A stretch of DNA of 64,000 bases from Elysia chlorotica (Eukaryota > Mollusca > Gastropoda > Plakobranchidae). How positions within the stretch are numbered: position 1 is the first letter of the stretch; each line of letters starts with the position of its first letter. The stretch is taken from NCBI GenBank assembly GCA_003991915.1, contig RQTK01000002.1, positions 1,495,868-1,559,867 of the forward strand, given 5' to 3'. Positions 54,101 to 64,000 of the stretch are shown here, piece after piece. The notes under the pieces are model-generated. The model was not told the origin of the DNA. It ran no database searches and saw nothing but the letters and a program-made list of their open reading frames with translations. The translations under genes were made by a program, and so were the position numbers.

Positions 54101-56271
54101 TTAGAGCTGTTTAAAAGATATTTATTCCTCATATATTTATTGCCTTTTAATGATTTTTAGTCTGAATATGGATGTGGCTGTAGGCCTACTGTGTGTGAGT
54201 GATTTAATTGTCTGTACATTTTCACCCCTCATCTTAAGTTTAAATAAGTTGGAGTCTTGATTTTACTAGGCAAAAAGCCTTTGTGAAATAGATGGGTTGC
54301 AGTTACTTTCCTTGCCTCTTTTTACTTTCAATCTTAAAAAATCTTTTATATTTTCAGGCTAAACACTTTGAGCCGGTGTGGGGTCATACGTAAGCATTTA
54401 CACTTTTACATTTTCTATGTCATAGTTGAAATGCAATGTCAATGTAATCATAAACAAACTTGTTGTTGCAACATTAATTAAACCTAAAATCCTCTATTTT
54501 GAACTGTACAAAAGAAACCTTTTTAATTTTATAATTACTCCTTAAATATCGTATGTACAACTCATTTTTATTACAGTAACCAGACTCTTATTGACCATCT
54601 AATTTGTGCTTATTTTAAATATTAATTTGTTTGAACTTTGAGATTTGCAATTGACCTTATTTCCTTTCACCACTGTTTATTTTTGTGTATTGATTTTTCT
54701 TTTTTTTCTAAAGCAAATTGATGACAGATGTTCCCAAAGCTACTGGTCCATCACCCAACAAACTCAGCCCAGCAGTAATCACAGATCTTTCCAAAAGCTC
54801 CACACCAGTTGCACTATCAATTAAATCCACTGGGGTAGCCAAATCTTCTGGCAGTATGCGAGTGTCATCCATGCTCCAAAAGCGCTCTCTGACCAGGGCA
54901 ATCCATGCAAGTGTTGGTCATGTTCCAATGCCTAGTGGAGAGAAGAAACTTCCAAAGGGAAAGGTTGAAGATGCTGTTAAAGTAGAGAAAGTGGACATAG
55001 CCTCAACTGCAGAAGAAAGTAGCTCTGGCGAAGGACTGAGTATTGCAGACAATTATCTTTTGTACAGTGCTGGTGGCTCCTCTTCCTTGTCAGAATGCTC
55101 TCCCAATTCAACTTCATCTGTGTCGTCGCGCAGCTCCCTCTCAAGTGTTGATGCAAATATTGTGGCCAGTAGGGAAGCTTTAGCGCGACAGGTTGAAAAA
55201 CTCAGGTGAGTTTTTGTTTGTTTTTATGTTGTTTTTTTAAATAGCACAAGAGGCCCTAACCTTTATTAAGTTTCAAGTAAGTCTTTACATTCTTCGTTAA
55301 ACTCCACACAAAAAAAACCTACTTAAAATCATTCTGTTTGTTTTGAAGACACGTGTGCAGCCTGCAGCTTTAAATGAAGAAAAATTGTTCAATACCTCAT
55401 CTCCATTGCTGCCTTTCATAAAAATCAAATATATCTGTATACACAGACGTGCCATCTATTTTGATTAAAATTTAAACATGTATTTCTAGAAACATTTTTT
55501 TTTTAATATTCCGATTTTTTTCCACATCCTATTTTTTGTGTGGTATCTGTGAGAAAAAGAATCAGGCTTTGAAAAAAATTAAAGTTTGTGACACTTAGTG
55601 GTTGGTCCTCCCCACATCAACCCACCTGTTCTGTTTATCCAAGTCAGCTTTGTTTTCACTTGGCAATATTGCTTGGTTATAAATCTTTGTCTTCTAAGTC
55701 AGTATCCCAATACTTACTGACTGCCTCACAGTCTGTCTTTCCCTCTTCTCATGTGCTTTATTAAATAAAAAAAATGAAGAATGAAAAATGTCAGTGACCT
55801 TTCATTTATTTTTTTCCCCACCTTTATTTTAAAATTTCTTCAAATATGTAAAGATGCCATTGTTACAGAATCAACATTCCTTATCATACTGAATTTGTCT
55901 TCGCAATTAATAAATGGTGGCAAGAGTATGTTGGTTTTTACTGGGAAGAGATAATACAGTAAAACATGACTGCAGCGGGACATTTGGTTCCAGAAAAAAA
56001 AAGTCTGGTTGTAAGCAAGCTCCTGCTCTAGTCATGTCAAGAAAACTACAGAAAAATTGAATTTCAAGCCTTATATTATTCCTTTACGTAATTAACCTGA
56101 CCCGTGAGCCTTGTAATAGGTTGTCTTCAGTTTATTGGTCCTTTTTTTAAAATTGTTTTTCGCTCTCCATCTTTTTGTATATGTGCGGTTACTTTGAGTC
56201 TAAGACTAAGACCATGTACTAGACCTAACAGAATCACTCTACCCAACCCCCCCCCCTCCCTCTCCCTCTCT

Positions 56272-56336
<65 letters not shown>

Positions 56337-59305
56337 TAAGTTCCACCTCATTCATCACTGGGCTGACAATACCATTGAAGTATCTTTGACTCCATGCCTG
56401 TTATCAGCCCTTCTCCTCTCTATTTTTACACAGTGTATCACACTGCACGACACTTTTGCATACTTTTTCTATACCTAACTTGGGCCTTGGCCGTTGTCTA
56501 AGGGTTCTGACTGGCCCAAAACAATATCGTGCGGGTTGAATGGCTGTTATTTTGGAACAAAGCTCACTTCCTACTCCAGCTGCATCAAAGTTAAACCATT
56601 TCTTTGTCTGATTAAACCAAAGCAGAAGTAATAGACTTTACATAATACTAGTAGAAAAAAACGGATTCTTTAAATGTCCCGCTGTAGTGATGCGCTGCAA
56701 GAGGTGCCATTGTAGATATGCACTACTGAACTCATTTCAGTTTTCCTGCAGATAGTTTTTAGAATATCATAACTATTCCTCTTTTATTTCAGATCTGAAG
56801 ATAGGACAGAGATTCTAGGAGTGACACCGGCAAAGAAACGAAGGGTGGCCAGCACTGGAGTGCATCATAGTTCTCAAAGTTCTCCTACTGGCAGAGCTCA
56901 TCAACACCACCAACAAAGGCTGGGCATCCACAGTCATGGGGGTCAAGTACGAACATTGGCTCAGATCAAAGCAGCACATCAGACACAGGCAGCAGCTGCC
57001 AGAGCCAAAGGTCTCAACAGCGCAGGGATAAGTGGAGCGCCTCCTTCATCCCTGATGCAGCATTCTGCAATAACCACCTCCTCAGGAATCACCCGCACAG
57101 TGAGTGTGACCCCGACAGGCACAGGTATCATCATCAAGACCCAGGGGCAGATCAAGACGCAAGCGCAGACACGGGCCCTGGCACAGATCAAGGCGCTTGC
57201 TGCTGCCACCTCCAAGTCCACTCCCTCTTCCTCGGTCCAGCCACCCTCTTCAAATAATGCTACCATGCGTAGTATTTTGTCTAGCAGTCCGTTGCACTCT
57301 AAAGGGCCTGTGATGCTTCCTTCAGTGACTTCCACTCAAACACGCACACTAGCTCAAATCAAGGCTCAGACTCAAGTTCGTGCCCCAATACAGCCCCAGG
57401 TTCTCAGACCTCCTTCTTCACAACCAAGTGCCCAGCACACACCAAACATTTTGTCATCAGGGACTACACCAAAATTAGCGACACCTTTAGTCATCGGTGG
57501 GACATCAAATGTTGATCAGCAAATTGATTTCAATCTCAAACGATCTATGCAGATTTGTCAAGCAGAGTTAAAAAAGAGCCTTAATAAATGCACATCAGCT
57601 GTAGCAACGACCAGCAGTATTTACAGTAATACAGTATCTTCAAAAACAATTTCTACGTTAGGGCAGTCAGCCACTAGTAACAGTGCCTCAAAAATACTGT
57701 TTACACAGTCTTCAGTTTCAGCACCTCCAACTCCGCCCAATGGACGAATATCAAGCACACCCTCCCCTCAACACCACTTCATACAACCCATTTCTCCAGC
57801 AAAACCTTCCTCTCGTTCAGGCACTCCCACTACCCTCATTTTCAACCGGGGCAGGGTTTCCCCAGCAGTCCCCAACAATAGGTTAGTGTCGGTCCCTGCA
57901 GCTAGTGTTGTTCCAAGCTCTGCTTCCATCAACTCTAACAGTCTGGCAGATAGTGCAGGAAATAAGATTATCTTTGTGTCAGGTGTAGTGAGTCCTGTAA
58001 AAGATCCAGTCTCAAGTAATACTGTTTACCTGCTGAATACTGCCCAGGCTCTACCGGGTGCTGCACATTCTCAACCATCTACTGTTGGCTCATCTAATGT
58101 AACCGTTTCTTGTGCCGGTACTGTTACCAGCACAGCAACCCAAGGTACACGCAGGGTACTGACACAAGATGCCTTGCGAGCCTTTCTGAATGCTCCTCCA
58201 CGTGCATCGAGTGCTCCACCCAACAACGCTCACACTAAAGTGGATGTGCCAACAACTGCTGCTGTAGTCAGATCCGCAAGCGTGGGTTATAATGGTGTAC
58301 TACCTGTAACATTAGCACCTGCGGCTAATACAGTCAGCCCAGCATCAGTGTCGCCTACAAAGCCCAGTCCTCCAGCTCACCAGACATTCACGTGTGTCCC
58401 TGGGGGACTTACCACACAGCATCACCATCCAGAATTTGGGCAATCCATCCATTCCATCTCCTTCACCCTTGTCTCACCCAGGGACTTCAGGGAATACCAT
58501 CCTTCCCTTAAGCAATGTGGTGAATAATGGTAGCCAAGTAAAAGTCTTCTCAAGACCACCTTCTGCTGCGTCAGGCAAAATGTCTCCTGTTTCTGTATCC
58601 CCCTCCTCGTCATCTCAATCTTCAGCTATCTCTGGAAGCTTTAGTGTACACAAGGTAGATCTTTCATCGCTTTCAACAACAGGCACACCAAATATTCCAA
58701 ACCCCATCCCACCCCTACGCTTTTCCCCATCCCCTATCCTAACAGCCACAGGCTCTAGTCAGCAAGTTATCTCAGGCAAGAAGTTCAACACAGCACGGGT
58801 TATCCATGTCTCAGGATCTGGCAAACCCCTCCCAACAGCAGCACAGCTGGCAAATCCTGTAAGGTTAGGGGGGCTTGTCAATAGTTTGACACCATTACCT
58901 TCTCTTAATTCTTCTTTCTCCTCTTCATCTTCCTTACCATCTCCCATAACAACTTCTGTTTTGTCTGCCACATCCTCTCGACTTGGTGTCGTCAACAATG
59001 TTCCTCTGTCTTCTATGTCCAATATCCTCACTCAGCCTACAGTCCAGGGTGTACTCAGGGCTCCTGTTGTTCCCACATCCTCCATTAAGTCTGCCACAGT
59101 ACTGAGTGTACAAGCAAGACCAACCCCTTGTGAACATCACCAACAGCAACAACAGCCAGGTGTGCCTAATGACCAAGGCTCAGACTCTACAAACTGTGCC
59201 TGCAATCATAAGGCAATGGTTATCTGCAAAAAATGTGGAGCCTTTTGTCATAATGACTGCATTGGTCCATCTAGGCTGTGTGTCACATGCCTCATCACAA
59301 CCTGA
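48184..59305 (+). CDS. ASXL: Additional sex combs-like protein (ASXL, Polycomb cofactor)
   Basis: Coding exons: 48184-48277, 48741-49009, 49460-49573, 49708-49820, 50193-50266, 50541-50617, 54358-54389, 54714-55205 and 56793-59305, about 1258 aa. ASX proteins activate the BAP1 deubiquitinase that removes ubiquitin from histone H2A in the nucleus. The DEUBAD (ASXH) domain covers residues about 148-255 ([20 protein letters not shown], then [20 protein letters not shown]). PAKKRRVAS near residue 435 is a likely nuclear signal. LAQIKA, conserved in ASXL as ARTLADIKA, occurs three times (56947, 57169 and 57340). A C-terminal atypical PHD finger ([17 protein letters not shown], then LCVTCL) ends the protein. 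The HARE-HTH domain of vertebrate ASXL is not found. The last exon changes frame between 58385 and 58440; one surplus G in the G5 run at 58402-58406 would explain it. The start ATG fits the exon and its context. Confidence 0.93.
50995..52445. repeat. Repeat-like block in the long ASXL intron
   Basis: This block in the 50618-54357 intron contains CAGCAGAAATCCGTGATTTC, CCTCCTTTTT words and TAGATCTAGA-type words, and is loosely similar in style to the element at 19066-20372. Clear ends were not found, so it is given as probable repeat sequence only. Confidence 0.3.
51940..52091. mobile_element. 152-bp MITE-like element
   Basis: The ends CAGGGCTGAGAATTC and GAATTCCCAGCTCTG form an inverted repeat matching at 13 of 15 positions. 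The interior is a CTCCTTTTT-rich stretch. No clear target duplication is seen. The ends resemble short hAT-type elements. Confidence 0.5.
55957..56695. mobile_element. 0.74 kb inverted-repeat element in ASXL intron 8
   Basis: The left end CAGTAAAACATGACTGCAGC, followed by GGGACATTT and preceded by TA, is mirrored near the right end by AAATGTCCCGCTGTAGTGAT. The outermost bases of the right end are lost or diverged. The interior includes a poly-C run and a (CT)n array. No transposase is seen. Confidence 0.55.
56272..56330 (+). repeat. (CT)n microsatellite
   Basis: A CT dinucleotide array inside the preceding element. Confidence 0.95.
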
Positions 59306-62300
59306 CACGGACTGCACAGAGTCAGATGAAGTTTAAATAATCTCATACATATGTATGATATCAAAGCTATGGAAAACATTCAGAAGAAGATAGCACGATT
59401 GTTTAACTCTAATAGAGGACCGCTCATGATAATATAAGTGGAACAATTCAAGAAAGGACAGAGTGATTTTAATTTGTATTTGGGAGATTTTAAAATTCTG
59501 TGCTGTTGTAATTACATTGGGAATCTTTAGATGAGAATTCCATGGGTTGGGATGCACCCTACCCATATCTACTCTTTCCTTCTTACCTCTAATGCATTGG
59601 TAGATCAATGCCAGATTTCTCTGGGAATTCATATGCCAATTATTATTGAAGAGTTTTCTTTAAATATATTAGAAGAGTAGTCAGCATCGAATGTGCTTTT
59701 ACTTTAATCTTATCTTTCTAAAATTACCTGACTATTGGTGAAACATGTGTTTGTTAAACCATAATCTGTAACTCTATTGATGTACAAAACAGATAGGTAT
59801 CCCTTGCTAATATGGTATTTCTTACAGCATTGCAGAGATTTTCCTGTGCCTAATTTTCTTTGATGGCCTGATGCAAAGCAATAGATCACAGTTCAGGCAG
59901 GTACACATGTGGGGGTAAAGATCATTGGTAGATTGGTTTAAAAAGGCATCAATTCTAGAAATAGCTAGCTATATAGTGGAATTAAAGAGTCTTAAACATA
60001 CATCAGGAATGAGAAGAAAATAACATTGTTACTTATCCCACTACATACAGTTATAATAAATGCCGCTCCCTAGGGATAAATGAATAAATAGATGCAGGCA
60101 ATATACAATTTTGCAATAGTGAGTAAAAAAGTTAAAATTAATGATCTAACGTTTCAAGACATGAAATGTGATCAGACACCAATTTAGAGCTTCCTGCTTA
60201 ATGAAAGCAATTTCTATAATATACCTTTATTGATTATCTTTTTATTTCATTGAGTTTTGTTTTATTAAATTGTTAAAAATTTACTCGCATTTAATATTGC
60301 ACTGCTTTATTTTAATTGGATGCAATGTTTTCATGCATTGATATGAAGTTTGTGTTTTCACACATGTCAAATGATGTCATATTTGGTTGCTTTGGTTGAT
60401 TTTAATCTTGAGGTTTTACTTAAAAAACAAAAATTAATGTAGGAATTGCTTTACTTATATGGACATGTGGAGCATTTTTCAAACACTTCTTTCTTTTTTG
60501 CACTGACATGTTTTCTCATTTGGTTTGACTGTAAGATGTTTGGGGTTTTCCAGACTTTTCAAAGCATTTTTTTTCAAACATAGTTTCTGGGGGGAAAAAA
60601 AAAGAAAAAGACTTTACCTAATTACGGATGCAAGACAACAAAAAAATATAGGTTATGTCTAAACACATTGCTGGCCAATGCAATTGCATCAGAAAGGTTG
60701 ACTGGTGTGCAACATAGAAATCAATGTGTTGTGGTAGGGCTTAAAAATGAAAATAAAAACAATTCTAGTATGCTGTATCAGTTTCCTAAGTTTGAAAGGT
60801 AGCAGTTTCTTTTTTTTTTCCTTTGTTTTTGCTCAGCTTCAGTCTAATTCAATAACAGCAAGTCTGGTTTTCTTACTTTCTGATTGCGACTTCTGAATTT
60901 TGATTGTTCATTTTATTTTGGAAAATTGCATTTTTTTTATGCAGGAGAAGAAAAAACAAATAACTGAAAAACAAAAGGCAGTCAGGACTGATGAATTTAA
61001 ATATATTTAGAACCCAACAATTGAACAAAAAAATTGTATGCCTCTTCCATGGTCCATGGACTTTAGAGAAAAGTAGGCTCAGCAACTTTAACAGTGACAT
61101 AATTTCTGTGAAAATCTGGTATAAATTCAGTTTTTAAGTTCATATGACACTTCTGAGTTGACCTTGGTTTATCTTATTAGAAATACAATTGATTTCTAAT
61201 ATTAAATGAACTACAAGTGTCCATTGTAAAAACGGCCAATCTCATACTTTGATTCAAAGCAATAGATTCGAAATTACTTTTGATATAAATTATATTAAAT
61301 AATGGAATGTGACATCTCTAAAATGAAGCATTTAAACATAATGAGACAAATATAAGTGCAATCTCATATCAATACAAGTTTTGCACACATTCCTACTATA
61401 ACTAGACACATAATGTTTAATTTCTTCTGTCAAAACACCACCATAAGATACATAAGTTTCATTCATAATCTGTTTTCTTTTTTATTGTTCGGCTACATTC
61501 TGGCATGTTCCTCAGACTTCAAGCAACTCTATTTGTATTTTATTTGAGTGTTCCTTTCAAAGAAAAGATACTCGATGAGAAAACACATCTCAAAGAAACC
61601 ATTGTGATTGCAAAAAAATGCTCTAGCTTTCTTTTGATAAAGTCGTATTCATAATTTGTGTGCTCAGTAAAATACGAAGTGTAATTGGTAATTTACAATT
61701 TGTTCATGTAATGGTCATCTTATGATAAATGGATCGCTCTTTGCTGAAAGTATAAAGATAATCAAATGCTTCCTTTATAGTCAGGGCGACTCATGATCGT
61801 CCCTCATATGTCTGTATTTATAGTTTATTTTATATTCAGCCACAAATATCAAAACAAAACACGACAAGACTAGTGAGTTTTTGATCGGCCAAGTTTTGCA
61901 GACTTTTGAGAACCAATCCTTGGTCTTGACCTCTGGTTTCTAGCTTGAATTTGAAGCAACAAAACATTTTACAAGTTTTTGGTTTAAATTTTCAAATGCT
62001 TAATGTTCATGAAGAAAAGGACAGTTTCTTTGATGTAAATTATACACCTTTGGTTGTAATTTTATAACATTTTTGCATGAGAGGTCTTAAGACCTTTGAA
62101 GCTTTGATGTGAAATGAGTCATCAAACATTCTTTGAGAGATCATTTAGAGTTATGAGTAAATGCTGTCTCATCCTGGTATAGTTTTTGTTCTCTCGCTTC
62201 ACTATAAGAATTATAATCAAGCATTCATAAAACCTCATTTTTCAGCAAACTATGACAATGGGTGAATCTCCCACTTCTCTTACAAAAGGTATTGTTGTAC

Positions 62301-63366
62301 CAAAAGGATTAATTTATTTATTGACCTTTCGAAGAGGTTTAATCATACATGCAATTGTTGCAGGATATTGCCTTTTTCGTTTTTATTAATCTTAAACCAT
62401 TTGTTATAATGTACAAAAAAAGCTGTTTTATTTCCAACATGCAAGATGTGAAGACTCTTTATTTACTGTCTTAGATAATAAATGTACATAATATGTAAAA
62501 AAAACAAACAAACTCACCTCGTATGCTACACAGTTTAGATTATTAAACCCAGGGAATCATTTTGTTCTTTCAGAAGTTAAAGTGGGCATTGGTAAACTGC
62601 AATACATTTGTATGAACTGGGATCAGAGTTTTGCCTGATGTAAATATGTATCTATATAAACAATAATTAGTGTACTTTTTTGTTTTGTTTCCCTCTTTTT
62701 CACTTTTGAGAAGTGGAAAATTTCCTAATTATAAAACTGCAGGCTTTGATTGACAAGATCAATGTCATATATGTTCAAATGAACATTTAATGTATTGGGT
62801 AGCATTAATAATGAATAGCAGAAACGTTATTCAATACAATGGTAAATCGTTATTTAAAAGTTCATTTTAAATTAAAATGAAATTTTAGTGAGTTCAATTA
62901 GCTCACATCATCTGGTTTTACTGTCGAAACCATTATATGGATATAGAATCAGATGTGATTCCCGCCTTTTCCTGGGCTATCCAACACCCCAAGTTTGTCC
63001 TCCCTCCTATCTTTTATAAAAGATTTCTTTTTTTAAATAGTTGATGATTCATTTTAGTTATAATCATTTTGCTTGCATTTTTAGCCCCATAGAGCAAATT
63101 AATTCTTATGGATGAGGATAATATGATGCAGTTGCAACCTTTAAAAGGGCAAGAAATACATTAATACATTTTAAAATGATGCTGAAAACCCAGCAGATCG
63201 AAATGTTTTCTTCTGTCATTTGCCATGTTGCATCATTTTGTCTATCTGTTTTGACGTAAGAATGCAAGTATACATCAAGTGTAGTTCATAATAGTCAACT
63301 GACACAAAACATAAAAGCTTTAGTGGATCTGCTATCAATTAGTGCAATCTAGTATAGTCATTTAGT

Positions 63367-63403
<37 letters not shown>

Positions 63404-64000
63404 GTAGTCATATTTTAAAAAGTTAAGATGAATGACACTTAGTTTTGCTGAAGATTTTTTAAAATGTATGAAAGAAAATTGTCACAGATATCATTCTTCT
63501 TCACTTTGTTTCCCATCAAAACTTTCTTTTTTAATCTATGCAATGTTGTCAATGGAAAAAAGATTGAGAATGACAATGTACTAAATGCTTTTAGCCCTGT
63601 TCTTTACTTTTAGTAGGATCAGAGTTTATTTTTAAAGTGGTAAGAAACAAGAATTAGCCTTTCCTTCATAATTTTAAAGAATTTTCTCTCTTTGGCTTGG
63701 GGAACAACTTTTAATAGATTATTAAAAATGATGGTCTATATTTTCTATGTTCAATAAATGTTTGCTTATATAAACTTCACTTTTACATCTACTTTGCTTT
63801 GCTTGATTAATGTTGGTGACTTGGTAGCTGTAAATATAATCAAGGTCAAGCAGTAAATGACGCAGAGTGTGCAAGTGCACGAAATGAGAATTATCTTGCT
63901 ATTCATTCTCCTTTTACGTACGTGTCAACTGAAAGAGATTATTTTGTACATGTATGTGCATCTTTACATTTACTGATTTAGAGTCTATAACTGTGGAACA
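59306..64000 (+). other. ASXL: Long AT-rich 3' region of ASXL
   Basis: No gene is recognised in 4.7 kb after the ASXL stop. Much of it is probably 3' UTR, since ASXL genes often have long ones. Plus-strand AATAAA sites occur at about 62477-62482 (ATAATAAATGTACATAATAT, then TGTAAAAAAAA) and at 63753-63758. A T run lies at about 63368-63398. No open frame here has coding features. Confidence 0.45.
63368..63398 (+). repeat. Poly-T tract
   Basis: About 30 consecutive T, either a slippage tract or the reverse-oriented poly-A tail of an old retroposed sequence. Confidence 0.9.

Noticed and set aside
56979-57335. 118-codon minus-strand open frame
   Set aside because: Antisense shadow of the large ASXL last exon.

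Overview
The window looks like nuclear DNA of a mollusc, most likely a heterobranch gastropod. This is inferred from AT-rich, intron-rich genes with GT-AG introns, many long microsatellites, frequent TAGATCTAGA and TACATGTA words, and a mix of SINE, LINE, LTR and short DNA-transposon relics. Species cannot be fixed from the sequence. No bacterial or viral replicon, CRISPR array or rRNA is present. One assembly gap lies at 24422-24493.

Four recognisable protein genes are present as two divergent pairs. (1) IFT25/HSPB11 (minus, 3497-7879, 4 coding exons, 139 aa) lies head to head with PPT1 (plus, 8357-17993, 10 coding exons, 302 aa). Both models were rebuilt exon by exon and every splice phase closes. 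(2) A CCDC178-like coiled-coil gene (minus, 26732-42806, 20 coding exons, 979 aa) lies head to head with an Additional-sex-combs-like gene (ASXL, plus, 48184-59305, 9 coding exons, about 1258 aa). From memory, human CCDC178 and ASXL3 are neighbours in the same divergent arrangement on 18q12.1, so this looks like an ancient conserved gene pair. The interval between them holds two opposed YY1-type ATGGCG sites with an ETS core between, as expected of a TATA-less bidirectional promoter.

The rest is repeats and non-coding DNA. IFT25 intron 1 holds a broken LTR-retrotransposon fossil with a Gag-like frame and, unusually, a cold-shock-domain-like segment. PPT1 intron 7 holds a 2.1 kb TA-flanked inverted-repeat element. 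Downstream of PPT1 lie a 1.3 kb inverted-repeat element with a 6-bp target duplication, an orphan pair of phase-matched terminal exons (20645-21477) of unknown identity, and a decayed LINE. The CCDC178-like introns contain compound trinucleotide arrays, an 80-bp palindrome and one copy of a TTAA-ended repeat whose inverted relative sits in the ASXL first intron. ASXL is followed by a long, probably transcribed, AT-rich 3' region.

Points most worth a second look are the conserved CCDC178-ASXL pair and its paired YY1 promoter, the Gag plus cold-shock fossil, the orphan exons after PPT1, a one-base frame break in the last ASXL exon that would remove the PHD finger if real, and a transposon inserted 10 nt from a splice donor.
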